Assembly: GCF_022758885.1 (NCBI RefSeq)
Contig: NZ_JALEBH010000002.1
Location: forward strand, 496,001-560,000
Direction of reading: 5' to 3'
Length of the DNA: 64,000 nucleotides
From: Sphingobium sp. BYY-5
GTDB taxonomy: Bacteria > Pseudomonadota > Alphaproteobacteria > Sphingomonadales > Sphingomonadaceae
Made by a program: the position numbers and the translations under genes. The notes beneath the pieces are model-generated. The model was not told the origin of the DNA. It did no database searches and was given only the letters and a program-made list of their open reading frames with translations. Shown here piece after piece: positions 7,457 through 16,108 of the stretch; the stretch's first letter is position 1, and every line of letters begins with the position of its first letter.

Positions 7457-9667
7457 ATGAATTTCGACCTGACCGACGATCAGGAGATGATGCGGGACAT
7501 GTTCGCCCGTTTCCTGGATGAACAGAGCAGCATGGCGCGCGTGCGCGCTGCGGCCCCGTCCGGCTTCGATCCCACTTTGTGGCAGGGACTGGCCGATCTG
7601 GGCGCGCTGTCGATCCGGGTGCCGGAAGAGGCGGGCGGCCTGGGACTGGGCCTGTTCGACGCCGCGCTGTTGATGGAGGAGGCAGGCCGTACGCTGGCCT
7701 CCGGTCCGCTGGCGGAAGCTCTGGTCAGTGCGCGCCTTCTGGCGCAACTGGGGGGCGACCACGCTGCCGGCTTGCTGGACCAGGTGATGACGGGCAAGGC
7801 CATCGCCAGCCTCGCCTTTGAAGATGTGGCGGTTCAGCCGGTGCAATGGATCGGCGGCGGGCAGGTGGCGCAGGCGGTGATCGCGCGGCGCGGCGCGGAC
7901 ATCATCCTGGTCGAGGTGCCAGAGGAAGCGCGCAGGGTCGAAGAAAATCTGGCGTCCACGCCACTGGCCGAGATCGACCTGGGCGTCCTGCCCCATGTCA
8001 TGCTGGCAAGGGGAGAAGGCGCGCGGACGATCTTCGCGCAGGGCGTGGAGGAATGGAAGCTGCTGATCGCCGCCGGCCTTGCCGGGATCGGGCGGCAGGC
8101 GCTCAAACTCGCGGCTGCCTATGCCTGCGAACGCAAGCAGTTCGACCAGTATATCGGCCAGTTCCAGGGCATTTCCCATCCGCTCGCGGATCTGCTTTGC
8201 GACGTCGATGGCGGCAAGCTCCTGGTATGGAAGGCGATCCGCGACCTCGCCGATGGCCAGCCGCAGGCCGGCGCGGCCATATCCATCGCCGCCTGGTGGA
8301 ATACCGACGCCGCGGCCCGCGCCGTGGCGCAGGCGCTGCACACATTCGGAGGCTATGGCCTCACTACCGAATATGACATCTTCCTCTTCAACCTGCGCGC
8401 CAAGGCATGGCCGCTGTTGCTGGGCGACCCCCAGCGCCTGATCGAGGAAGCGGGCCGTCGGCTCTATGGCGGCGAAGACGCCGCGCTGCCGGAGGCGGGC
8501 GGCGTGCCGATCGACTTCGATCTTGGACCGGACGCGCGGATCATCACGCAGGAGATCAACGATTTCTTCGCCGCTCACGTCACGCCGGACATGCGCGAGA
8601 CGTTCCATTATAGCTGGGAAGGCTATAATCCCGCATTGAACCGCAAGCTGGCGGCGCAGAATCTCCTCTATCTGGGGTTGCCGGCCGATGTCGGCGGGCG
8701 TGGCTTGTCCGCCTATGAGAAGACGGCGGCAATGGATGCATTCGAAGCGCAGGGATATAATAATCCCGCCGCCAATGTGACCCAGATGGTGGCGCTCATC
8801 ATCCATCGCTTCGGCAGCGAAGAGTTGAAGAACGCCATATTGCCGGAGATCATGGGTGGCGAGGTGATCTGTTCGCTGGGCTATTCGGAGCCGGGATCGG
8901 GTTCCGACGTCTTCGCTGCGCAATGCCGCGCAACGCAGGAGCCGGACGGCAGTTGGCGGATCGACGGCACCAAGATGTTCACCAGTGGCGCCAATCTGGC
9001 CACCTATGTCCTGATGCTGTGCCGCACCAACCCGAATGTGCCCAAGCACAAGGGCCTCACCATGTTCATCGTGCCGTTGAAGGCCGATGGGGTCACGATC
9101 CAGCCCGTCCACACTTTCCAGGATGAGCGGACCAACATCACTTTCTATGATGGCGTACGCATTGCCGACAGTTGGCGGCTGGGTGATGTCGATGGCGGCG
9201 TCCGCACGATGAGCGCCAGTCTGGAACTGGAACATGGCGGAGGCTTTGCGAAATATCAGCGCGCAATGCTGCAAGCCGCGGAAAGCCTGTGTCACGAGAT
9301 TCAACGCAATGGCCGGTCGTTGGTCGAGGATACCGGCGCTCAGGTCCGTCTGGCGCGGACCACCGCCAATCTTTGGGTGTCGGAGCTTATCACGTACCGG
9401 TCGCAATGGGCGATCGCCGAGAAGAAACCCAACCATGCCTATGGCCCCATGGCCAAGATGTTCAGTTCCGAGAAGTTCCAGAGCGACGCGCGCGATCTGC
9501 TGGATCTGACGGCCCCATTGTCGCTATCAAAGCGCAGAGGCCCGGCCGCCGAGATCAACCAATTTTATCGCCACGCGCAGGGAGCAACCATTTATGGCGG
9601 GACAAGCGAAGTCCATCGCAGCATGATCGCCGAGCGTGCGCTGGGTCTGCCGCGTACGCGCGCCTGA
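7457..9667 (+). CDS. Fused two-domain acyl-CoA dehydrogenase
   Basis: At 736 residues this is twice the normal length. Residues 1 to about 350 form one acyl-CoA dehydrogenase module (MNFDLTDDQEMMRDM start, VPEEAGGLGLGLFD, QFQGISHPLADL, LHTFGGYGLTTEYD). Residues from about 355 to the end form a second (SLGYSEPGSGSD flavin/substrate motif, GTKMFTSGANLATYV, GGTSEVHRSMIAERALGLPR). Heteromeric dehydrogenases of steroid catabolism pair two related chains; here the two are one polypeptide. It should introduce a double bond into an acyl-CoA using FAD. Neighbours before and after (SDR, enoyl-CoA hydratase) fit a beta-oxidation unit. Which half is catalytic is unresolved, since the glutamate base cannot be placed surely by eye. 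Confidence 0.88.
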   Translation: MNFDLTDDQEMMRDMFARFLDEQSSMARVRAAAPSGFDPTLWQGLADLGALSIRVPEEAGGLGLGLFDAALLMEEAGRTLASGPLAEALVSARLLAQLGGDHAAGLLDQVMTGKAIASLAFEDVAVQPVQWIGGGQVAQAVIARRGADIILVEVPEEARRVEENLASTPLAEIDLGVLPHVMLARGEGARTIFAQGVEEWKLLIAAGLAGIGRQALKLAAAYACERKQFDQYIGQFQGISHPLADLLCDVDGGKLLVWKAIRDLADGQPQAGAAISIAAWWNTDAAARAVAQALHTFGGYGLTTEYDIFLFNLRAKAWPLLLGDPQRLIEEAGRRLYGGEDAALPEAGGVPIDFDLGPDARIITQEINDFFAAHVTPDMRETFHYSWEGYNPALNRKLAAQNLLYLGLPADVGGRGLSAYEKTAAMDAFEAQGYNNPAANVTQMVALIIHRFGSEELKNAILPEIMGGEVICSLGYSEPGSGSDVFAAQCRATQEPDGSWRIDGTKMFTSGANLATYVLMLCRTNPNVPKHKGLTMFIVPLKADGVTIQPVHTFQDERTNITFYDGVRIADSWRLGDVDGGVRTMSASLELEHGGGFAKYQRAMLQAAESLCHEIQRNGRSLVEDTGAQVRLARTTANLWVSELITYRSQWAIAEKKPNHAYGPMAKMFSSEKFQSDARDLLDLTAPLSLSKRRGPAAEINQFYRHAQGATIYGGTSEVHRSMIAERALGLPRTRA

Positions 9668-9677
9668 GGATCATGCC

Positions 9678-10478
9678 ATGAGCGAAGCACCGCATCTGTT
9701 GACCCAGGAGCAGGACGGCATCCTGATCGTCACGCTCAACCGGCCGGACAAGCTCAACGCCCTGTCCGGCGAAACCATGGCGCTGTTCGAAACCGCCCTG
9801 TTGCGCTTTCGCGACACGCCCGACCTGCGGGTCATGCTGGTTCGCGCGACCGGACGCTATTTTTCCGCCGGCGCCGACCTCAAGAGCGGTGATGCGCCAG
9901 CCTATCCGCGCACGCCGACCGGCATCCGCGAAAATCACCGCCTCAACCTCCATGGGATGCACCGCATCTATGACGAGATGGAGCATATCGAAAAACCGAT
10001 CGTCTGCGCCATCCATGCAACCTGCGTTGGCGGCGGGCTGGAAATGGCGCTGTCCTGCGATTTCCGGCTGGCGGCGAAGAACGCGGCCTTTTCCTTTCCC
10101 GAAGGGCTGTTCGGTGTATTGCCAGCCTCCAACGGTGTCAGCCGATTGACGCGCATCTGCGGTCCGCATTGGGCGCGGTGGCTCATCATGGGCAACCAGA
10201 AGGCCGACGCCGATCGCGCTCTCATCATGGGGCTGGTCCATGACGTACTGCCGGACGAGGAGTTTGATGAGGCGGCGCTCGCCTTCTGCCAGCACCTTAC
10301 CCGGCAGAATCCTGAACAGATGGGCGCGGCCAAGATCGCCATCGAACTGGCCAATGAGGTCGGTCCCTCCATGGGCCGGCATGTCGAGCGGATGGCGAAC
10401 AGCGCCTTGATGCTCAACCCCGCGTATCTGGAAGGCATGGAACGCTATGTGAAGGGTGTCGGCGGGAAGAAGACATAG
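9678..10478 (+). CDS. Enoyl-CoA hydratase/isomerase (crotonase family)
   Basis: A 266-residue crotonase-fold protein. It shows ITLNRPDKLNALS-type N-terminal residues (VTLNRPDKLNALS), YFSAGADLKSG for the first oxyanion-hole strand, and CVGGGLEMALSCDFRLAAKNAAFSFPE for the second oxyanion hole and catalytic region. It should hydrate the enoyl-CoA made by the upstream dehydrogenase. The start at 9678 lies 10 bp after the dehydrogenase stop and the motif spacing is normal from there; the upstream in-frame start at 9636 overlaps the dehydrogenase and is rejected. It is the last gene of the operon and converges on the M13 peptidase gene 27 bp away. Confidence 0.88.
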   Translation: MSEAPHLLTQEQDGILIVTLNRPDKLNALSGETMALFETALLRFRDTPDLRVMLVRATGRYFSAGADLKSGDAPAYPRTPTGIRENHRLNLHGMHRIYDEMEHIEKPIVCAIHATCVGGGLEMALSCDFRLAAKNAAFSFPEGLFGVLPASNGVSRLTRICGPHWARWLIMGNQKADADRALIMGLVHDVLPDEEFDEAALAFCQHLTRQNPEQMGAAKIAIELANEVGPSMGRHVERMANSALMLNPAYLEGMERYVKGVGGKKT

Positions 10479-10505
10479 GGATTGCCGCCTTCATCCTCCG
10501 CGCGA

Positions 10506-12563
10506 TTACCAAATTGCAGCGCGTTGATCTTCGGCAAGGAACATGGGATCGCCTGGCTTGACGGCAAAAGCGGCATAAAAGGCCGGCAGATGCACAACGA
10601 TGCCATTCACGCGATAGCGTTCAGGGGGGTGCGGGTTTGTCTTGATGAGTGACAGCATGGCTTCGTCGCGCCGCTTGCCCATATAGCTTTGCGCATAGCC
10701 GAGGAAGAAACGCTGCGCGCCGGTCAACCCGTCGATGACCGGCGGCGTACGTCCCTGTAGAGTCCTGAGATAGGCCTGCCAAGCGATGGAAAGGCCCGCC
10801 AGGTCCGCGATATTCTCGGACAGCACCAGCCGGCCATCGACATGCTCGCCGGGCAAGGGTTCGAACCCGTCAAACTGCCGCACCAGCAACGCCGTTCGCG
10901 CGGCATATCGGACATGATCGGCCGGAGTCCACCAATCGCGCAAATTGCCCGCCGCATCGAACCGGCTGCCACGATTGTCAAAGCCGTGGCTCATTTCATG
11001 CCCGATCGTCGCACCCGTCGATCCGTAATTGAAGGCATCATCCGCTTCAGGATCGAACAATGGCGGCTGGAGAATGGCTGCGGGAAAGGCGATTTCATTG
11101 GTCTGTGGCGAATAATAGGCGTCGGGCGTCGACACCGTCATCTGCCACTCTTCCCGATCGACGAGCGCCCCGACGCGGCGATGCTGGCGGTCATAGTCGA
11201 ACTGCTGCGCCCGGAGTATATTGCCGATCAGGTCATCCGGTCGGATGGTCAGGGCGGAATAGTCGCGCCAACCCTTGGGATAGCCGATTTTCACGTTCAT
11301 GGCGGCCAGTTTGGCGAGGGCCTGCACCTTGGTCGCCGGGTCCATCCAATCGAGCGCCTGAATATGATCGCGATAGGCCGCGAACAAATTATCGACCAGC
11401 AGATCGGCATTCGCCTTGGCCTGCGGCGAAAAATAACGCGCGACATAGAGCTTGCCCGTTGCTTCACCGAGCAGGCGGTCGATGAGTTCGCATCCGCGTT
11501 TCCAGCGTTCGGCTTGCGCCTTCGTTCCGCGCAGCACGGCTTCATTGAACGCGAAATCCTCCGCTGCAAAACGCGCGGGCAGATAGCGCGCCGTTCCCGC
11601 GATGAGCAGGTAACGGAAATAGGCTTTCCAGGTTTCGAGCGGCACCGTCTCGGTCAGCCCGGCAACGCCGGCAAGATAGTCGGGTTGCCGCGCAATAGAG
11701 CGCGCCGACGCGGCAGGAGGCAGGCTCGAAGCGGCGAAATAGGCGACCCAATCGAACCGAGGCGCCAATAGATTCAGTTCGGCAAGCAATTTGGGATTAT
11801 AGGTCTTGTCCGGATCGCGACGATCGACGGGAATCCATTGCAACCGGGCAATCGCAGTTTCCAGCGACAGGATGGCGTCGGCATGGCGCGGTGCGGCCAC
11901 GTCCCCGGCCAGGGAGAGCATCGCCTCGACATGGGCGCGATATTTTGCGCGCTTATCCACATAAGTGGCCCCATCGCTGAGATAATAATCCTTGCCCGGC
12001 AAACCCAGATCATTCTGCGACAGCCACAAGGCATAATGTTGCGCGTCCCGCGCATCCGGCGCGACATAGGTGGAGATCGGCACGATCATCCCGATACGAT
12101 CCAACCGCCCCATGATCGACGCCAGCTCATGCCTGTTGCTGATCGCATCGATCCGCGCCAGTTCAGGCTGGAGAGGCCTGATACCCGCCCGTTCGATACG
12201 GCTTTCATCCATGAAGCTTGCATAGAGCGCCCCTACCTTCCGCGCCTCCGGATCACCTGCGGTGCGCGCCGCTTCGGCAATGGCGCGCAGGCGCGATCGC
12301 GACTGGTCGATCATGATCTGCTGCACGCCATAGCTGGATCGGTCGGCCGGGATCGGAACCGTGCGGAGCCAACCGCCATTGGCATAGTCGAACAAATCGG
12401 CCCGTGGCGATACCGAAGGGTCCATGTTTTGCAGGATCACACCGCTATGGGATCGCGGCGGTTCCGCAGAGGCGACCATTGCCGATGTCAGAAAAGTCAT
12501 GCCTATCCAGGCCATGTATGGCTTGCCGAAACGCCTCTTCCCTGCTCGGTTGCGTGAATGCAT
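10506..12563 (-). CDS. M13 family metallopeptidase (neprilysin / PepO type), secreted
   Basis: A 685-residue protein with a basic N-terminus and hydrophobic stretch (signal peptide, about residues 1-35, ending ...VASA), the propeptide-like DPSVSPRADLFDYANGGW start of M13 enzymes, the zinc motif HEMSH in GATIGHEMSHGFDNRGSRFD and the third ligand in ENIADLAG. It should be a periplasmic zinc endopeptidase acting on oligopeptides. The usual substrate-binding NAYY reads DAYY (in TPDAYYSPQTNEIAF). ATG 12563 is chosen because GGAGAG lies 5 bp upstream and a clear signal sequence begins there. A 19-bp palindrome 14 bp before the ATG and a divergent PadR-like gene suggest direct control. Confidence 0.9.
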   Translation of the reverse strand: MHSRNRAGKRRFGKPYMAWIGMTFLTSAMVASAEPPRSHSGVILQNMDPSVSPRADLFDYANGGWLRTVPIPADRSSYGVQQIMIDQSRSRLRAIAEAARTAGDPEARKVGALYASFMDESRIERAGIRPLQPELARIDAISNRHELASIMGRLDRIGMIVPISTYVAPDARDAQHYALWLSQNDLGLPGKDYYLSDGATYVDKRAKYRAHVEAMLSLAGDVAAPRHADAILSLETAIARLQWIPVDRRDPDKTYNPKLLAELNLLAPRFDWVAYFAASSLPPAASARSIARQPDYLAGVAGLTETVPLETWKAYFRYLLIAGTARYLPARFAAEDFAFNEAVLRGTKAQAERWKRGCELIDRLLGEATGKLYVARYFSPQAKANADLLVDNLFAAYRDHIQALDWMDPATKVQALAKLAAMNVKIGYPKGWRDYSALTIRPDDLIGNILRAQQFDYDRQHRRVGALVDREEWQMTVSTPDAYYSPQTNEIAFPAAILQPPLFDPEADDAFNYGSTGATIGHEMSHGFDNRGSRFDAAGNLRDWWTPADHVRYAARTALLVRQFDGFEPLPGEHVDGRLVLSENIADLAGLSIAWQAYLRTLQGRTPPVIDGLTGAQRFFLGYAQSYMGKRRDEAMLSLIKTNPHPPERYRVNGIVVHLPAFYAAFAVKPGDPMFLAEDQRAAIW

Positions 12564-12576
12564 GGCCGCTCTCCAA

Positions 12577-12595
12577 ATAGTCCGATTCGGACTAT
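12577..12595. promoter_or_regulatory. Perfect palindromic operator between the M13 peptidase and PadR-like genes
   Basis: ATAGTCCGA (12577-12585), one base, TCGGACTAT (12587-12595): 9-bp perfect arms in a 47-bp divergent region. The position suits binding by the adjacent PadR-type regulator, controlling both genes. Binding is inferred. Confidence 0.6.
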
Positions 12596-12631
12596 CAGAA
12601 GTCGAACGAAATGCAAGTCGGGAGGACGGGA

Positions 12632-13141
12632 TTGCTGACGGAACTTGAAGGCGCGATATTGTCGGATATTCTCTATCGTGGCCGCGACACCGCGTTCCGC
12701 GTGCGCCGCGCCTTTGCGGATTCGCCCTCGCTCGAATGGAAAGGCAGCGCCGGCGCCGTCTATTCGGCAATCCAGCGCCTGGAGCGTAACGGGCTGGTGC
12801 TCGCCATACCCATCGGTGACGCGCGGTCGACGAAACGCCTGTCCGTGACCGATCACGGCCGGACTGCCTTACTCGAATGGGCTTGCGATCCCACCCGCTC
12901 CGCCAGCGTCGGCGCCGATCCGTTCCGGCTTCGCGCCGGAATCTGGCTGATGCTGCCCCCCGATCAGCGGCTGGAGGTCATCGCGCGGATCAAGGTGGAA
13001 GTGGCAGCGAGCATTACGGCACTGACCGTCTATTCACGCCTGAATGACGCCATCGAACGCGCCAGTGTCGATCTCAGCCTGCGCCTCCAGCATGCACGTC
13101 TGGAATGGCTGAGCGCGCTGGCAGAGGAGACGGCTGGGTAG
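12632..13141 (+). CDS. PadR-family transcriptional regulator
   Basis: About 169 residues. The N-terminal winged helix is of PadR type: LTELEGAILSDIL, then GAVYSAIQRLERNGLV (recognition helix and wing) and RLSVTDHGRTALLEW, followed by a helical C-terminal part (KVEVAASITALTVYSRLNDAIERASVDLSLRL) of the kind that dimerises. TTG 12632 is preferred because GGGAGGA lies 6 bp upstream and PadR proteins start close to this helix; ATG 12611 in the same frame lacks a ribosome site but cannot be excluded. It is divergent from the M13 peptidase with a palindrome between them, so it probably represses that gene and itself. Confidence 0.75.
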   Translation: MLTELEGAILSDILYRGRDTAFRVRRAFADSPSLEWKGSAGAVYSAIQRLERNGLVLAIPIGDARSTKRLSVTDHGRTALLEWACDPTRSASVGADPFRLRAGIWLMLPPDQRLEVIARIKVEVAASITALTVYSRLNDAIERASVDLSLRLQHARLEWLSALAEETAG

Positions 13142-13704
13142 TGACTGAGAGTTGATCTTGCCAGGCGTCAGACGATGACCTTCAACCTTGATAGCCGGGT
13201 GGTCAACGATCCGCAGGCCGCGCAGCGCTGACTCATGCAGACCTGACAAGCGGATATGACGCACCCGTCGCCAATCACTACTTGATTGGTTGATAATTCC
13301 GTCTACCGTCTCGCCATCGTGATGGACCTTGCTATTCCATATGGACATTCGCGCCTGTTTGCTCGGCTGGAAGCCGGGGGTGATCTCGATCCGGTCGTGT
13401 CGCGCGCCCACACAGCCTATCGCAAAACAAAGATATTGAAGGCGAACAGCGCCATCCGCTTTCCATCCGTGGCCAAAACCAATATCGGCGGCGTGAGGCT
13501 GCCGGGCGTTCGATTGATGCACGAATGCAGGTTTGCATCAGATGGTGGACATCGCGGTCTGCACTCTGATCTGAAGGGCATATCCGAACGGTTGAAGGAA
13601 AGGATCGCCGTCTATAAGGCAGCGAGCCTTGCTCGGCTCCTTCTTCGGACGGGCCTTCAAGCAGAAAAGATGAAGCGCGTCGCGGCGCAGGTGACAGGCA
13701 TAGC
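13142..13704. other. 563-bp region without a convincing gene
   Basis: Open frames exist on both strands (13286-13708 plus, 13034-13522 minus), but codon third-position GC is about half, composition is lower in GC than the neighbours, and neither protein resembles a family I know. It could hold a decayed gene. Immediately before metN there is a small GAGCC-N6-GGCTC stem (about 13624-13639) that may be part of a leader; I could not match it to a known SAM or methionine riboswitch. Confidence 0.4.
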
Positions 13705-14433
13705 ATGATCGAACTACAATCCATATCAAAGCGCTTCCCTGATGGAACGGCGGCGCTCATCGACATCAGCCTGTCGATCCCGCGCGGATCGATCTACGGT
13801 ATCATCGGTCGGTCCGGTGCCGGCAAATCCACCTTGCTGCGCCTCATCAACGGCCTGGAACGGCCGAGCGCAGGCGAGGTCGTCGTCGATGAGGCACCGC
13901 TCTCCACGCTTGATGCCACGGGCCTGCGGCGCCTGCGCCAGCGGATCGGCATGATATTCCAATCCTTCGGCCTGCTGGCCAATCGCAACATCGCCGACAA
14001 TGTCGCGCTGCCCCTGGAACTGGCGGGCGTACCCAAGGCGGAACGCACGGCGCGCTGCGCCGAGTTGCTTGCTCGCGTGGGGATAGCCGACAAAGCCGAC
14101 ATCTATCCTGCCCACCTGTCCGGTGGACAGCGGCAGCGCGTGGGGATCGCTCGCGCGTTGGCCACCCGGCCGGACATATTATTATGCGACGAGGCGACCA
14201 GCGCGCTTGACCCGCAGACAACCCGATCGGTCCTGGCGCTGCTCGCCGACCTTAACCGGGAAATGAACCTGACCATCGTTCTCATCACCCATGAGATGGA
14301 GGTGGTACGGGCGATCTGCGACCATGTTGCGGTGCTCGACCAAGCTCGGCTGATTGAAGCGGGACGGGCGGACACCGTCCTGTCGGGATCACGCGAACAG
14401 GCGACCCTCGCCCTTTTGGGGGAGGAGCGGTGA
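13705..14433 (+). CDS. metN: Methionine ABC transporter ATP-binding protein, short form
   Basis: A 242-residue ABC ATPase energising D/L-methionine import. Walker A GRSGAGKST (about residues 35-43), Q-loop IFQSFGLL, signature LSGGQRQRVGIARAL, Walker B ILLCDEATSALDP and switch histidine in LITHEMEVV are all present, with the MetN-type sequence around NRNIADNVALPLELAG. Typical MetN proteins are about 340 residues with a C-terminal methionine-sensing domain; this one stops right after the ATPase fold, so feedback inhibition by cytoplasmic methionine is probably missing. The next gene's ATG overlaps its stop (ATGA). Confidence 0.88.
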   Translation: MIELQSISKRFPDGTAALIDISLSIPRGSIYGIIGRSGAGKSTLLRLINGLERPSAGEVVVDEAPLSTLDATGLRRLRQRIGMIFQSFGLLANRNIADNVALPLELAGVPKAERTARCAELLARVGIADKADIYPAHLSGGQRQRVGIARALATRPDILLCDEATSALDPQTTRSVLALLADLNREMNLTIVLITHEMEVVRAICDHVAVLDQARLIEAGRADTVLSGSREQATLALLGEER

Positions 14434-15101
14434 TGCAGGATGGTTTCTTCCAGAATATCTACTGGCCCGATATCGCCCAGGCTACGCTCGACACCCTGCT
14501 GATGCTGGGCTGCTCGTTGCTGCTGACGCTGCTCCTGGGCATACCCCTGGGCGTGCTGCTGTTCCTGACCGATCGAGGGCAGATCAGCGAGAGTCCCATA
14601 GCCAACCGGCTGCTGGGGCTGTTCGTCAACATCCTGCGCTCCATTCCCTTCGTCATTCTGCTGATCGTGATGATTCCGCTGACCCTGCTTGTCATAGGCA
14701 CGTCCCTGGGTGTCTCCGGCGCCATTCCACCCCTCGTCGCGGGCGCCGCCCCTTTCTATGCCCGCCTGGTCGAAACCGCGTTGCGCGATGTTCCGCGCGC
14801 TACGATCGAGGCAGCGCAGGCCATGGGCGCAACACGATTACAGATCATCATCAAGGTGCTTCTGCCCGAAGCGCTGTCGGGCCTGCTATCCGGCGCCACC
14901 ATCACCGCCATTGCCCTCGTCTCCTTCACCGCCATGGCGGGCGTCGTTGGCGCGGGGGGGCTGGGCGATCTGGCAATCCGCTACGGCTATCAACGTTTCC
15001 AGGCCGATGTCATGCTGGTGACGGTCGTGCTGTTGGTACTTCTCGTCCAGCTCATTCAATGGTCCGGCGACTGGCTGGCCCGCCGAACCGATCATCGTTA
15101 G
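14433..15101 (+). CDS. metI: Methionine ABC transporter permease
   Basis: A 222-residue inner-membrane permease with about five hydrophobic segments, and the ABC-permease EAA loop ETALRDVPRATIEAAQAMGATRLQIIIKVLLPEAL in mid-protein, followed by AGVVGAGGLGDLAIRYGYQRF, characteristic of MetI. It forms the membrane channel with MetN and receives substrate from the lipoprotein MetQ. Translation is coupled to metN through an ATGA overlap at 14431-14435, and metQ follows after 8 bp. The three genes form one operon. Confidence 0.9.
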   Translation: MQDGFFQNIYWPDIAQATLDTLLMLGCSLLLTLLLGIPLGVLLFLTDRGQISESPIANRLLGLFVNILRSIPFVILLIVMIPLTLLVIGTSLGVSGAIPPLVAGAAPFYARLVETALRDVPRATIEAAQAMGATRLQIIIKVLLPEALSGLLSGATITAIALVSFTAMAGVVGAGGLGDLAIRYGYQRFQADVMLVTVVLLVLLVQLIQWSGDWLARRTDHR

Positions 15102-15109
15102 GATATGTC

Positions 15110-15910
15110 ATGAAGTCGCGTACGCTCCTCCTGTTTTCCGCCCTGCTCCTGGCCGCCTGCAGCGGCAAAGATCAGCAAGCGCAATCCGATCCCGGTACGT
15201 TGAGCGTTGCTGCGACCGCCGTGCCCCATGCCGAGATATTGGAGCATGTCAAACCGCTGCTGGAGAAGGAGGGGTTGAAGCTCAATATTCGCGTCTTCAA
15301 CGATTATGTGCAACCCAATCTCCAGGTTGACCAAGGCAAGATCGACGTCAGCTATTTCGAGACTGGTCCCTATCTCGACGAATATAACAAAGCGCAACAT
15401 AGCGATCTGCAAAAGATCGCGGGTATTCATATCGAGCCGTTGGGCGCCTATTCGCGCAAGTGGAAGAGTATCGCCGACCTGCCGGTTGGAGCGATCGTCG
15501 CCATCCCCAACGAGCCGAGCAATGGCGGGCGCGCCCTGCTGCTGTTGCAGAAGATGGGCCTCATCCAACTGAAGAATCCGGCCAATCCGCTCTCGATTCT
15601 GCATGATGTGACAAGCAACCCCAGGAAGATCGTCTTCCGCGAGCTGGAATCGGCCACGCTGCCGCGCACATTGGGCGAAGTGGACCTGGCCCTCATCAAT
15701 ACCAACTATGCGCTCGACGCCAAACTCAACCCGGTGCGCGACGCGCTGGCGATGGAGGATGGCAAGTCGCCCTATGTCAATTTCGTGGTCGGCAAGCCCG
15801 GCAGCGAAAAGGATTCGCGCGTTCAGAAGCTCGTCACCGCGCTCAAGAGTGACGACGTAAAGCGCTTCATGGCGGAAAAATATAAGGGCGCGGTACTGCC
15901 CGTCTTCTGA
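15110..15910 (+). CDS. metQ: Methionine-binding lipoprotein (NlpA family)
   Basis: A 266-residue substrate-binding lipoprotein. The N-terminus MKSRTLLLFSALLLAACSG is a lipoprotein signal with the lipobox LAAC, so the mature protein is anchored by cysteine 17. The body shows NlpA/MetQ features: VAATAVPHAEILEHVKPLL, FNDYVQPNLQVDQGKIDVSYFE, IPNEPSNGGRALLLLQKMGLI and LINTNYA. It captures methionine and hands it to MetI/MetN. The start is at ATG 15110 with AGGAT before it; a much longer in-frame extension through metI is a shadow. It is the last gene of the metNIQ operon. Confidence 0.9.
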   Translation: MKSRTLLLFSALLLAACSGKDQQAQSDPGTLSVAATAVPHAEILEHVKPLLEKEGLKLNIRVFNDYVQPNLQVDQGKIDVSYFETGPYLDEYNKAQHSDLQKIAGIHIEPLGAYSRKWKSIADLPVGAIVAIPNEPSNGGRALLLLQKMGLIQLKNPANPLSILHDVTSNPRKIVFRELESATLPRTLGEVDLALINTNYALDAKLNPVRDALAMEDGKSPYVNFVVGKPGSEKDSRVQKLVTALKSDDVKRFMAEKYKGAVLPVF

Positions 15911-15993
15911 GTGCCGCCCGGCCAAAAGTGCGCCTGTACAAGCAAAGCGGGTTACAGGCGCACGGATAGGAGCTTGACTCCCCGGCCATTAAA

Positions 15994-16012
15994 TTCTCTT
16001 TCCAGAAAAGAA
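15994..16012. promoter_or_regulatory. Imperfect palindrome upstream of a TetR gene
   Basis: TTCTCTTTC-C-AGAAAAGAA (15994-16012) resembles the palindrome at 16826-16853. The two similar AT-rich sites lie on either side of the TetR gene, so they are probable operators for it. A TTGACT at 15974 lies just upstream. Confidence 0.5.
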
Positions 16013-16108
16013 ATGGATAGCGCCCCGATTGGGGCCATGCACCGGCGCTTCCTCTCCGTGGGATGGGTTGCCCGTCGTGCAGCCCGCCATAATGCGAAAG
16101 AGTGCGAC

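Noticed and set aside
7409..9436. 675-codon open frame on the minus strand
   Set aside because: It lies wholly opposite the acyl-CoA dehydrogenase, which has full family motifs; long antisense frames are common in GC-rich DNA.
13560..13704. Possible SAM or methionine riboswitch before metN
   Set aside because: I could not find the conserved core of SAM-I, SAM-II or SAH motifs; only a short stem is visible.
13286..13708. 140-codon plus frame before metN
   Set aside because: Poor codon bias, no ribosome site, no family resemblance, and it overlaps the metN start.
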